The notes beneath the pieces were generated by a model. The model did not search any database. It saw nothing but the letters and a program-made list of their open reading frames with translations, and was not told the DNA's origin. This document shows, one piece after another, positions 53,530 to 62,226 of a DNA stretch of 64,000 nt (positions are counted from its first letter, which is position 1; each line of letters begins with the position of its first letter). The stretch comes from an uncultured Pontibacter sp. (GTDB lineage Bacteria > Bacteroidota > Bacteroidia > Cytophagales > Hymenobacteraceae). The stretch is taken from assembly GCF_947495565.1 (NCBI RefSeq), contig NZ_CANLZM010000004.1:62001-126000 (forward strand), given 5' to 3'. The position numbers were made by a program, and so were the translations under genes.

Positions 53530-54982
53530 TTTTATGATTGTCTATGCGTTGCTTTAAAGATTTGATGATAGAGGTATAAAGCCCTTTTTTAAGGATTTTA
53601 TCTTCAACACCAGCGTCGATGCTCGGGTTATCATTCACTTCAATGATATATGCTTTGCCGTCGATCTCCTTCACATCCACACCGTAGAGGCCATTACCGA
53701 TTAAGTTGGCTGCTTTCAGCGCCGTGTGCAGCACATGGAAAGGCACCTCCTCAAACGGAATCACTTCGCCGTCACCCTCCTCATCCTGTTTCTTTTTGCC
53801 GTTCCAGTTGTATATCTGCCAATGGCCTTTGGCCATGTAGTACTTACAGGCATAAAGCGGCTGTTTATCCAGCACGCCAATACGCCAGTCGAAATCGGTG
53901 GGCGTGTACTCCTGCCCGATAATCAGTTCCGAGTCGTCCAGCATTTTGTCCAGTTCCTCCTTCAGGCTCTGACGGTCTTTTGCTTTTACTACGCCCTGCG
54001 AAAATGAGCTATCAGGTTTTTTCAGCACACAAGGCAGTCCTAGTTCCTCTTCCACTTTATCTTTGTTGTCTTTGTGGATGATCATGGTTTTGGGCGTCGG
54101 CACTTTGGCTTTAGCGAGCAGCTCGGCCAGGTATACTTTGTTTGTGCAGCGCAGGATAGAAACCGGGTCATCAATCACAACCAACCCATCGGCAAAGGCC
54201 TTACGGGCAAAGCGGTAGGTATGGTGGTTTACAGCAGTGGTTTCCCGGATAAATAGAGCGTCAAACTCGGGCAGCCGACGGTAATCATCCTTGGTGATAA
54301 GCTCTGTGTAAAATCCCATACTTTCGGCGGCCTCCACAAAATGCTGAATGGCACGGCTGTTGGAAGGCGGCGCTTTTTCCTCCGGGTCTACCAATATGGC
54401 AAGGTCATACGCTTTCCTGTTGATACGCGCACCTGAGAAGCGGTGGCGGGCAAAGTAAGCTTTGGCAAAGCGTTTCAGGTATTTACGATGCTCGTCCTGC
54501 ACCTCGTTTATGGGCACCTGCGAGATGCTCTGCAGCACCCAATGGTCTTTGCGTACAAACTGCGCGCGTAGCAGCGGCGCCTGAAAATGATCGTGCAGCG
54601 CCTTGCACAGCTTCTCATACTTGTGCGCCAGGTTTTGTCCAAAGTAAATGCTTAGTGTAAAGCTATCAGACCTCAAACCAGCCAGGCTTTTCTGAATCAG
54701 GTCTTCTATTTCAACCGTAATGGCGCGCACAATAGTGGGGCTCTTCAGGTCTTGCATAGTGGTAACGCTAGGTATGGCCTTATGGCCTCGTGCCTCCGCC
54801 AACAAAGAAACATAGTAGCCAGCGCTTTGGTAGCGGTGCGAGCGGCAAAGGTTGAAGATCCGGGCGCTCCTGATGTCGGTGTAAGTAGAGTTGGTGAGGT
54901 ATGTCTGGGCATCGACTACCTCTGTGTCTTCAATTGCTTCCTCCCAGTCTTTGGGGTGGTCCACAATAATTATTTTTCGCAT
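53504..54982 (-). CDS. RLAN-domain RimK-like ATP-grasp ligase
   Basis: The 492 residues have an N-terminal RLAN (RimK-like ATP-grasp N-terminal) domain at about 1-180 and a C-terminal ATP-grasp domain at about 200-480. The ATP-grasp part shows LPCVLKKPDSSFSQGV (phosphate-binding loop), IIGQEYTPTDFDWRIGVL and the metal-binding IEVNDNPSID. Such ligases form amide bonds through an acyl phosphate. The gene starts 3 bases after the C39 stop and overlaps the GCS2 gene by 26 bases. Two amidoligases with a peptidase and an amidohydrolase in one operon match a neighbourhood type predicted in comparative-genomic surveys to make peptide-like metabolites or peptide tags. The product is not known to me. 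Confidence 0.9.
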   Translation of the reverse strand: MRKIIIVDHPKDWEEAIEDTEVVDAQTYLTNSTYTDIRSARIFNLCRSHRYQSAGYYVSLLAEARGHKAIPSVTTMQDLKSPTIVRAITVEIEDLIQKSLAGLRSDSFTLSIYFGQNLAHKYEKLCKALHDHFQAPLLRAQFVRKDHWVLQSISQVPINEVQDEHRKYLKRFAKAYFARHRFSGARINRKAYDLAILVDPEEKAPPSNSRAIQHFVEAAESMGFYTELITKDDYRRLPEFDALFIRETTAVNHHTYRFARKAFADGLVVIDDPVSILRCTNKVYLAELLAKAKVPTPKTMIIHKDNKDKVEEELGLPCVLKKPDSSFSQGVVKAKDRQSLKEELDKMLDDSELIIGQEYTPTDFDWRIGVLDKQPLYACKYYMAKGHWQIYNWNGKKKQDEEGDGEVIPFEEVPFHVLHTALKAANLIGNGLYGVDVKEIDGKAYIIEVNDNPSIDAGVEDKILKKGLYTSIIKSLKQRIDNHKNGNGRTER

Positions 54983-54985
54983 GTA

Positions 54986-55708
54986 TTATTCTTCGAGAGG
55001 TTCTTGATGAGCGGGCTGTATGGCTAGCAAATTGGCATCATAAGTAGCCATACCCAGCATAATAGAGTTGATTAGGTGCGTCGCCTTTACTTCATAGTAA
55101 TTGTCGTTAAAGAAAGGGTTTTCCCGGTAAGGGTCAGCTACCACAATGCTTTTCTGATCTTCTCCAAAACCGCACAATACTACAAAATGTCCCATAGGGA
55201 AGCCACGGACATCATCATAAACCGAGTCCCCCTGTTCATTCCCAAACTCGCGGGCACTTTGGTACAGGTAAGTGGCGCTTAAGCCGGTAAGCAATGGTAT
55301 ATTCCGGTCGAAGTACTCGCGCAGCAGGTTTTTCGTAAGGTCCTGGCAGCGCAGCTCGCCACCCAGGCGCAGAAACTCAATATAGGCGTTAGTGGCACGG
55401 TGCAGTTTAGCGCCTTTTTTATACTTTAGTTGCTCCTCCAGTTTTAGGATGATCTCCTCGTTACTCAGCCCGATCCAGGTTGGGTCAAAAATGAACATAT
55501 TGTACGTATAGATGCGGGCGCGATAGCCGCGTTTGAGGGCATGGCAGGCCAAGAGTACCTCCAGCGTGCCTCCCTCGTCCAGAGACGGAACTTCCTTAAT
55601 GACATCTACGAGCGAAATAGGATCTTTGAAATAACGATACACGGCATGCAGGCTTGTGGGGCCGCAAGTGGAATCATCAGGTTGAGTATGGATTTTTATT
55701 GGAATCAC
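54986..55708 (-). CDS. C39-like papain-fold cysteine peptidase
   Basis: I chose the GTG at 55708 (MIPIKIHTQPDDSTCGPTS), since the conserved domain begins there; a TTG at 55741 is also in frame. About 240 residues carry the catalytic Cys of the STCGPTSL motif (Cys 15), a His in MGHFVVLCGF and an Asp in VVADPYRE, the C39 triad pattern. There is no ABC transporter domain or signal peptide, so it acts in the cytoplasm. It is the first gene of the four-gene amidoligase operon. I infer it processes a protein or peptide that the downstream ligases use or make. Confidence 0.85.
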   Translation of the reverse strand: MIPIKIHTQPDDSTCGPTSLHAVYRYFKDPISLVDVIKEVPSLDEGGTLEVLLACHALKRGYRARIYTYNMFIFDPTWIGLSNEEIILKLEEQLKYKKGAKLHRATNAYIEFLRLGGELRCQDLTKNLLREYFDRNIPLLTGLSATYLYQSAREFGNEQGDSVYDDVRGFPMGHFVVLCGFGEDQKSIVVADPYRENPFFNDNYYEVKATHLINSIMLGMATYDANLLAIQPAHQEPLEE

Positions 55709-55893
55709 GTTAAAATAAATCAGCTTAAGAAAGTACAACAACGTGTCTTTTATACGCTAGGAAAAGCAGAAGTAGTTGAATTTAATAAAGATTATACGTG
55801 CAAATTAGAAGGGCCTGAAGAAGAACTTTATCGCTGGAGTTTGGCTTCTAATTAAGAGAATGTGTATATTAAGATGCACTTGTAACTAATACT

Positions 55894-56580
55894 ATGGATT
55901 GGAGCTTCAGAATTAGTCACCGTAATAGAATAGCGCTGGCACTGGCGTTTGTATTCCTGATTATAGTGCTGGCAAACTGGTTTGTAAGTTACAGCATGAC
56001 CAAGGTGAGCCAAAGGTTTGAATCCGTGTATGCTGACCGGCTTGTGCCAGCCCTCGACATCTCTGCCATGCAGGAGAAATACTATCAGAACCGTCTTCTG
56101 CTGGAAGAGCACCTATTAGCCACAACAGCGAAGGAGGAGAAACAGATTATGCAACAGATAGAGCAGAACGAAACCGACCTGGACTCGCTGCTGCACAAGT
56201 TCAGGGCCACCTACCTGACCTCTCAGGAGAGTGAGGATTTAAATGAGTACCTGAAGGCGGGGGAACGTTACAGCAAGGTTCAGCAGACTATACTTGTGAT
56301 GAGCCATACCCAGGACAAAGCGACTGCCATGGCTATGTTCAGGCAAGAAGGCATGCAGTCGTTTCAGGAGCTGTTACTGCCGCTCCATGCCTTAAGCCAG
56401 CTTCAGGAGGAGGTTGGGCACGAGTTGTATGCTGACTCTGAGCGGCAGATGAAATCATTGAAAGTGCTCTCCTACCTTGTTATTGCGTTGGCGGTTATAC
56501 TTGCACTACTGGTTGGGTCTTTGTTACAGGCATCGCGCCAGCTGAAGCATATCAAGCCGCAGAAGTATCACCTGAATTAG
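55894..56580 (+). CDS. Membrane protein with chemoreceptor four-helix-bundle (4HB_MCP) sensor only
   Basis: The 228 residues have a first membrane helix (about 12-32), a periplasmic four-helix bundle of the 4HB_MCP type (about 33-190) and a second membrane helix (about 194-216) with a short tail. Full chemoreceptors continue with HAMP and signalling domains; here only 12 or so residues follow the second helix. It may be a sensor subunit working with another membrane protein, or a truncated receptor. It is divergent from the amidoligase operon. Confidence 0.8.
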   Translation: MDWSFRISHRNRIALALAFVFLIIVLANWFVSYSMTKVSQRFESVYADRLVPALDISAMQEKYYQNRLLLEEHLLATTAKEEKQIMQQIEQNETDLDSLLHKFRATYLTSQESEDLNEYLKAGERYSKVQQTILVMSHTQDKATAMAMFRQEGMQSFQELLLPLHALSQLQEEVGHELYADSERQMKSLKVLSYLVIALAVILALLVGSLLQASRQLKHIKPQKYHLN

Positions 56581-56590
56581 AAGGCATTAG

Positions 56591-56634
56591 CTAAGGTGGT
56601 TTAAAGTTTAAATTTATACTTTCAACCACCTTAG
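56591..56634. terminator. Stem-loop between the 4HB gene and argH
   Basis: The 11-bp perfect arms ctaaggtggtt/aaccaccttag have a 22-base A/T-rich loop that contains a TATACTT motif. It lies between convergent genes. Confidence 0.55.
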
Positions 56635-56637
56635 AAG

Positions 56638-57975
56638 TTATGAAGCACCAGTCAGGTTTGCGTAGGCCTGATACACCCGCTCAAAGTTAAATTGCTGCAC
56701 CAGCTGCTGCATCTGCTCTGCAATTTCATTGTTACAAAGGTTGCCTATACTTCCCTCGTGCGTGTGTGTTACTTCCGCCGGAGCCTGAAAAGTACCTGCC
56801 TCTATTTGCTCTCCCACGGCTTTATAGGCATCTCTGAACGGCACCCCCTGTAGCACCAGCGCATTGACGGCATCTACGCTGAACAGGTATTTATACTTCT
56901 CATCTTTTAGAATATCCTCCCGCACCTGCAGCTGCTGCGCCATGTAAGCCATCATCTGCAAACAACTTTTTATCTCCTGAAAAGCTGGGAAAAGGCTTTC
57001 CTTTAGTAACTGCATTTCGCGGTGATAGCCGGATGGCAGGTTGATGAGCAGCATACTTACATCAGTTGGCAGTGCCTGCAGCCTGTTACATTTGCCACGC
57101 AGCAACTCGAACACGTCCGGATTTTTTTTGTGCGGCATGATGCTGGAGCCGGTAGTCAGGTGGTCGGGCAGCGTTACAAAGCTGAAGTTCTGGCTCATAT
57201 ACAGGCACAGGTCCATACTCATGCGGGCTACTGTGGCAGCCACAGCAGCCAAGGCCACAGCGACGGTTCGCTCGGTTTTGCCACGGCCCATCTGTGCATA
57301 CACCACATTGTAGTTCATACTATCAAAACCCAGCAGATCGGTAGTCATCTGGCGATTAAGCGGAAAAGAAGAACCGTAACCAGCTGCAGAGCCAAGAGGG
57401 TTTTTATCGGCTACTTTATAGGCGGCCAGCAGCAGTTGCATATCGTCCAGCAAACTCTCTGCATATGCTCCAAACCACAAACCAAATGATGAGGGCATGG
57501 CCACCTGCAGATGCGTGTAACCTGGCAACAGCACATTTTTATACTTTTCGCTCTGGGCCTGCAGCACTTCAAACAGATTCTCCACTTCCTGCACTACCTC
57601 TTGCAGCTGATGACGAAAGTATAGCTTCAGGTCTACCAGCACCTGGTCGTTGCGTGAGCGGCCGCTGTGGATCTTTTTACCCGCCTCACCCACTCTCCTA
57701 ATCAACTCCAACTCCACCTGCGAGTGTATGTCTTCCACACCTGGCTCAATATTAAAATCTCCGGCTTCTATACTTTTATAGATGTTTTTCAGCTCCGCCT
57801 GCAGCACCTGTAGTTCCGCTGTAGTTAGCAATCCTATACTTTGCAGCATCTGCGTATGCGCCAGCGAGCCCAGCACATCGAAGCGCGCCAGTTCCATGTC
57901 CAGTTCCGCATCGCGGCCAACAGTAAATTTTTCTATTTCAGCGGCTACAGCCGTGGTTTTCTGCCAAAGTTTCAT
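56638..57975 (-). CDS. argH: Argininosuccinate lyase
   Basis: The 445 residues match ArgH: SGRSRNDQVLVDLKLY near residue 105 and the catalytic-loop signature GSSIMPHKKNPDVFE near residue 275. It splits argininosuccinate into arginine and fumarate, the last step of arginine synthesis. It is the last gene of the arginine operon, 42 bases after argE. Confidence 0.97.
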   Translation of the reverse strand: MKLWQKTTAVAAEIEKFTVGRDAELDMELARFDVLGSLAHTQMLQSIGLLTTAELQVLQAELKNIYKSIEAGDFNIEPGVEDIHSQVELELIRRVGEAGKKIHSGRSRNDQVLVDLKLYFRHQLQEVVQEVENLFEVLQAQSEKYKNVLLPGYTHLQVAMPSSFGLWFGAYAESLLDDMQLLLAAYKVADKNPLGSAAGYGSSFPLNRQMTTDLLGFDSMNYNVVYAQMGRGKTERTVAVALAAVAATVARMSMDLCLYMSQNFSFVTLPDHLTTGSSIMPHKKNPDVFELLRGKCNRLQALPTDVSMLLINLPSGYHREMQLLKESLFPAFQEIKSCLQMMAYMAQQLQVREDILKDEKYKYLFSVDAVNALVLQGVPFRDAYKAVGEQIEAGTFQAPAEVTHTHEGSIGNLCNNEIAEQMQQLVQQFNFERVYQAYANLTGAS

Positions 57976-58017
57976 GTAGTGGTGTTGAAAAAGTGGGTAA
58001 GCTTTTGAAGCATGTAT

Positions 58018-59094
58018 TTAACTATTTAGGATAATCACGCTCTCCAGCAGCTCAATATAATTTTTGATTCCTTCTTCTATTTCATGCAGGTAAATGTACT
58101 CGTCTGCCATGTGAGACCGCCCTGAGAATCCTGGCCCTATTTTGAGCGAAGGCATAGGCAGCAGCGCCTGATCTGAGAGGGTCGGAGAGCCATAGGTTTG
58201 TCTGCCTAAGCGAAGGCCGGCCTGTACCAACGGGTGCTCTAATGAAATGTTAGATGGTTTCAGGCGCATAGAGCGCGGTTGTACTTCGGCCTTTACATGC
58301 TGCTGAATTGTCTCCAATACTTCTTCCATTGTATAAGCATCGGTCAGGCGCACATCTACGGTAAAGGTGCAGGTGTCCGGCACTACGTTATGCTGCGTGC
58401 CCGCCTGCAGTACCGTCACGCTCATTTTCACCGGCCCCAAATGCTCCGACATTTTAGGAAAAGTGTAACTCTGGAACCATGCTATATCCGGCAGCGCCTC
58501 ATATATGGCATTTACGCCTTCTTCACGTGCAGCGTGGCCAGCTTTGCCTTTGGCGGTGCAATCCAGTACTATCAGCCCTTTTTCAGCCACGGCTAAATGC
58601 ATTTCTGTCGGCTCTCCAACTATGGCAGCTTCTATATGGCCCAGTTGCGGCAGTATAGTTTCGATGCCGTTGCTACCGCTGATTTCCTCCTCCGCCGTTG
58701 CCGCCAACACCAGGTTATACTTCAGGTCCTGCCGTTCATAAAAGTATAAAAAGGCCGCCACCAACGACACCAGACACCCACCGGCATCGTTACTGCCCAA
58801 GCCAAAAAGTTTACCGTCTTCTATAGCTGCCTCAAAAGGGTTGCGGGTATACCCGACGTTTGGCTTAACAGTATCATGATGGGAATTAAGAAGTAAAGTT
58901 GGAAGCGCCGGATTAAAGTGCCTATTGAAAGCCCAGATGTTATTCTGTTGCTGATGAACTGATTCTACGCCTCTTCCTTTTAAGAAGCCTGAAAGTATAG
59001 CGGCTGTTTTATCTTCCTCTCTGCTGAACGACGGCGTTTGAATTAGCTCCTGCAACAGCTGCACCGCCTGGTGGTATAGTTCTTTTTGCTTCAT
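58018..59094 (-). CDS. argE: N-acyl-ornithine deacylase (ArgE-type M20 peptidase)
   Basis: I chose the ATG at 59094 (MKQKELYHQA), which overlaps the argB stop by one base; a longer frame (to 59163) would run well into argB. The 358 residues have the M20 metal site: LLNSHHDTVKPN (His/Asp), GSNDAGG (Asp), ATAEEEISGS (catalytic and metal Glu) and VGEPTEM. In this operon it removes the acyl group from acyl-citrulline or acyl-ornithine. Depending on the route the acyl group is acetyl or succinyl. Confidence 0.93.
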   Translation of the reverse strand: MKQKELYHQAVQLLQELIQTPSFSREEDKTAAILSGFLKGRGVESVHQQQNNIWAFNRHFNPALPTLLLNSHHDTVKPNVGYTRNPFEAAIEDGKLFGLGSNDAGGCLVSLVAAFLYFYERQDLKYNLVLAATAEEEISGSNGIETILPQLGHIEAAIVGEPTEMHLAVAEKGLIVLDCTAKGKAGHAAREEGVNAIYEALPDIAWFQSYTFPKMSEHLGPVKMSVTVLQAGTQHNVVPDTCTFTVDVRLTDAYTMEEVLETIQQHVKAEVQPRSMRLKPSNISLEHPLVQAGLRLGRQTYGSPTLSDQALLPMPSLKIGPGFSGRSHMADEYIYLHEIEEGIKNYIELLESVIILNS

Positions 59095-59882
59095 TAGGTA
59101 AGGCTGAGGGTGGTGCCGCTGTAGTGGTTGGTGTTTATACTTGTCAAAGCTTCTGCCTGGCAAATTAGGACCTGTGCCACTCCCTGCTGCAGCGCAGCAA
59201 AGGCATTATCCATTTTCGGCACCATGCCTGCGTTAATCACGCCTTTACCTTTCAGCTTCTCGAACTTTTCACTGTCAATAGCCGAAATCACAGAATCATC
59301 GTCTTGCGCGTTTTGTAGTACTCCCTTCTTCTCAAAACAGTATACCAGCTGCACTTTATGCTTCGGAGCCAGTGCCGTGGCTAGTACCGAAGCAATGGTG
59401 TCGGCGTTGGTATTGAGCAGGCTGCCTTTCGTGTCATGGGTGAGCGGGGCAAAAATTGGAATAAGCCCAGCCTGTAAGAATACCTCCAACGCCTGCACGT
59501 TTATACTTTCCGGGCCTGTCACATCACCTGCAAAACCATAGTCTATAGCTTTCACCGGACGTTTCTGCGCGGGAATAATGTTGGCATCAGCACCAGTCAT
59601 GCCTATGGCGTTACAGCCCAATGCCTGCAGCTTCGCTACCACCTGCTTATTTACCAATCCGCCGTAGACCATGGTTACCAGGTCCAGCGTTTCTGCGTCT
59701 GTAATGCGGCGGCCTTCTACCATATGAGGCGTAATGCCCATACGCTGGCCAATGGCAGAGGCTATTTTTCCGCCTCCATGTACCAGTAACTTTGGGCTGG
59801 GCAACTGCGCGAAATCAACTAAAAAAGCTTGCAGCCGCTCCGGATTATCGAGGATATTGCCTCCTATCTTTACTATGATCAT
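59094..59882 (-). CDS. argB: N-acylglutamate kinase
   Basis: The 262 residues have the amino-acid kinase fold of ArgB: N-terminal IVKIGGN, VHGGGK (phosphate loop), TGADANII, and NTNADTIASVLA. It phosphorylates N-acetyl- (or N-succinyl-) glutamate. It lies 96 bases after argF' and overlaps argE by one base. Confidence 0.95.
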   Translation of the reverse strand: MIIVKIGGNILDNPERLQAFLVDFAQLPSPKLLVHGGGKIASAIGQRMGITPHMVEGRRITDAETLDLVTMVYGGLVNKQVVAKLQALGCNAIGMTGADANIIPAQKRPVKAIDYGFAGDVTGPESINVQALEVFLQAGLIPIFAPLTHDTKGSLLNTNADTIASVLATALAPKHKVQLVYCFEKKGVLQNAQDDDSVISAIDSEKFEKLKGKGVINAGMVPKMDNAFAALQQGVAQVLICQAEALTSINTNHYSGTTLSLT

Positions 59883-59978
59883 GTGTTAAAGTAATTTCCT
59901 GGCGAGGTGGTATTAAGTAACCGTCAATAACCGTGTTATCAGTTGATAAGTTTTATATCGAAAATCCCTCACCACTAT

Positions 59979-60932
59979 TTATACCAAAGCCTCCAGCATA
60001 CGCTTTAGCACAGCCTGAGCGGCATAAGTACGGTTATTAGCCTGCTGCAGAACCAGCGAGTTCGGGCCATCCAAAATCTCATCACTTAGCTCCACGTTGC
60101 GCCGCACCGGCAGGCAATGCATTACCTTCGCATTATTGGTTACCTGCAGCTTCTCGTTAGTCAACATCCATCCTTCTCCATCTGTCAGCACCTTGCCATA
60201 ATCTGTATAGCTCGACCAGTTTTTGACGTATACGAAATCAGCATCTTGCAGCGCCTCTTGTTGGTTGGTGGTAACGTTAGCGTTTTGGGTAAACTCATTG
60301 GCCAGCTCATAGCCTTGCGGGTGCGTTATCACCAGGTCTACATCTGCGTACGCCATCCACTCAGCAAAAGAATTTGCCACGCATTGCGGAATCGGTTTGA
60401 TATGAGGAGCCCAGCTCAGCACCACTTTCGGGCGCTTGCCGGCCACTGCGTTTTCTTTAATCGTCAACAAATCTGCCAAACTTTGCAGCGGGTGGCGCGT
60501 AGCCGACTCCAGGCTCACGATTGGCTTTTTGCTATACTTGATAAACTGCTGTAGCAGCTCCTCGCTGTAATCTTCCTCCCGGTTCTGCAGTTTCGGGAAA
60601 GACCTGATCCCAATAATATCGCAGTATTCGCCCATAACGGCAGCAGCTTCTTTAATATGCTCCACAGTAGTGCCATTCATGATGGCTCCTTCCTGTGTTT
60701 CCAAAGCCCAGCCCTCCTTATCCAGGTTCATCACGATCACGTTCATGCCCAGGTTCTGCCCAGCCTTCTGCGTGCTCAATCGCGTGCGCAGGCTGGGGTT
60801 CAGAAAAATTAATCCCAAGGTTTTATTCTCGCCGAGCGTTTTATACTTGTAGGGGTTCTCTTTCAGGTGCTGCGCCTCTTCTACCAATTGGTTCAGGTCG
60901 GCTACGTCATGCACAGAAGTATACTTTTTCAT
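59979..60932 (-). CDS. N-acyl-L-ornithine carbamoyltransferase (ArgF')
   Basis: The 317-residue enzyme carbamoylates N-acetyl- or N-succinyl-ornithine instead of free ornithine. Seen: carbamoyl-phosphate loop NPSLRTRLS, the family-specific loop EGWALETQEGAIMNGTTVEHI with Trp 75, and HCLPVRRNVE near the C-terminus. The position that is Pro 90 in the Bacteroides succinyl enzyme and Glu 92 in the Xanthomonas acetyl enzyme holds Val 90, so acidic acetyl-type recognition is absent. It lies between argD (one-base overlap) and argB (96-base gap). Confidence 0.94.
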   Translation of the reverse strand: MKKYTSVHDVADLNQLVEEAQHLKENPYKYKTLGENKTLGLIFLNPSLRTRLSTQKAGQNLGMNVIVMNLDKEGWALETQEGAIMNGTTVEHIKEAAAVMGEYCDIIGIRSFPKLQNREEDYSEELLQQFIKYSKKPIVSLESATRHPLQSLADLLTIKENAVAGKRPKVVLSWAPHIKPIPQCVANSFAEWMAYADVDLVITHPQGYELANEFTQNANVTTNQQEALQDADFVYVKNWSSYTDYGKVLTDGEGWMLTNEKLQVTNNAKVMHCLPVRRNVELSDEILDGPNSLVLQQANNRTYAAQAVLKRMLEALV

Positions 60933-62086
60933 TAGATAGCCTGTGGTTCAGTTTGATAAAGGACGGCCTCAAAAGCTGTTAGGAATGCATCTACTTCGCG
61001 CATGCCGATGCAGAGTGGCGGCAGTAGGCGCAGCGTATTCTTGTTTGAAGAGGAACCTGTAAAGATCTGGTGCTCCTCCAGCAGCTGCTTTCTTATAGCG
61101 GCACAAGGTTTATCTAGCTCCACACCTATCATCAAGCCTTCGCCTCGTACTTCTTTTACACCTGGCAGATGGCGCAGCTCATGCATCAGGCGCTGCCCGA
61201 TATTGTGTGCGTTTTCCATCAGTTTCTCCTCCTGCATCACTTCCAGCACAGCCAGTGCAGCCGCACAAGCCAGGTAGTTGCCCCCAAACGTAGTGCCTAG
61301 CATCCCGTGCTTTGCTTCTATTTGCGGATTGATCAGTACACCCGCCACCGGAAAACCGTTGCCCATACCTTTTGCCATCGTAATCAGGTGCGGTTTTAGG
61401 TCTGTATGCTGATGCGCAAAGAATTTACCTGATCGGCCATGGCCCGACTGCACTTCGTCTAATATCAGCAATGCGCCTGTTTTATCGCATCCTCTAGCAA
61501 GGGCTTGCAGAAAACCTGGCTCCGGAAGCTGCACGCCTCCCACGCCTTGTATACCTTCTACAATCACAGCGGCCAACTCAGAACCGTGCTCTTGCAGCGC
61601 GTTTTCAAATGCTGCAATATCGTTTAGTGGCAGAAAAATGAAGTTATCCGTCTTGTTGATTGGCGCCTGTATCTTCTCGTCGTCTGTAGCGGCTACGGCA
61701 GCAGAGGTACGTCCGTGGAAAGCTCCTTTAAAAGCAATTACTTTACTACGGCCTGTGTGGAAAGAGGCGAGTTTGAGGGCATTCTCATTTGCCTCAGCAC
61801 CTGAGTTACACAAAAATAGGCTGTAGTCATGGTAACCACTTAACTCGCATAACTTCTCTGCCAGCTCCTGCTGCATCGGCATCTGAACGGAGTTGGAGTA
61901 AAAGCCGATGTCGTAAAGCTGGCGCGCAATGCGCTTAACATAATGAGGGTGGCTGTGGCCGATGGAGATTACGGCATGGCCGCCGTAGAGGTCGAGGTAA
62001 CGGTCGCCTTTTTCGTCCCAGACATAGGCGCCTTGTGCCCGAACGGGCGTGATATCGAAGAGCGGATAAACATCAAATACATTCAT
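60932..62086 (-). CDS. argD: N-acylornithine aminotransferase
   Basis: The 384 residues match class III pyridoxal-phosphate aminotransferases: YLDLYGGHAVISIGHSHP, the FCNSGAEANE-type segment (LFLCNSGAEANENALK), LLILDEVQSGHGRSGKFF, and the Lys in ITMAKGMGNGFPVAG. It transfers an amino group to N-acyl-glutamate semialdehyde. Its stop overlaps the argF' start by one base; argC ends 140 bases upstream. Confidence 0.95.
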   Translation of the reverse strand: MNVFDVYPLFDITPVRAQGAYVWDEKGDRYLDLYGGHAVISIGHSHPHYVKRIARQLYDIGFYSNSVQMPMQQELAEKLCELSGYHDYSLFLCNSGAEANENALKLASFHTGRSKVIAFKGAFHGRTSAAVAATDDEKIQAPINKTDNFIFLPLNDIAAFENALQEHGSELAAVIVEGIQGVGGVQLPEPGFLQALARGCDKTGALLILDEVQSGHGRSGKFFAHQHTDLKPHLITMAKGMGNGFPVAGVLINPQIEAKHGMLGTTFGGNYLACAAALAVLEVMQEEKLMENAHNIGQRLMHELRHLPGVKEVRGEGLMIGVELDKPCAAIRKQLLEEHQIFTGSSSNKNTLRLLPPLCIGMREVDAFLTAFEAVLYQTEPQAI

Positions 62087-62226
62087 GATCTAAGGTATAA
62101 TTAGATGTAAGAGGTTAAACAATAGATGAAATACTTTACGTACATAGCTTAACTGCTAAAGTGTTGTTAATTTGATAGCTGGTAATATGCTTGGTATAAT
62201 CCCACCTAAAAAGGGAGATTATATAT

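Noticed and set aside
55742..55893. TTTG / TAnnTTTG promoter upstream of the amidoligase operon
   Set aside because: Candidate elements on the minus strand have a spacing of about 27 bases and mismatches; not good enough to call.
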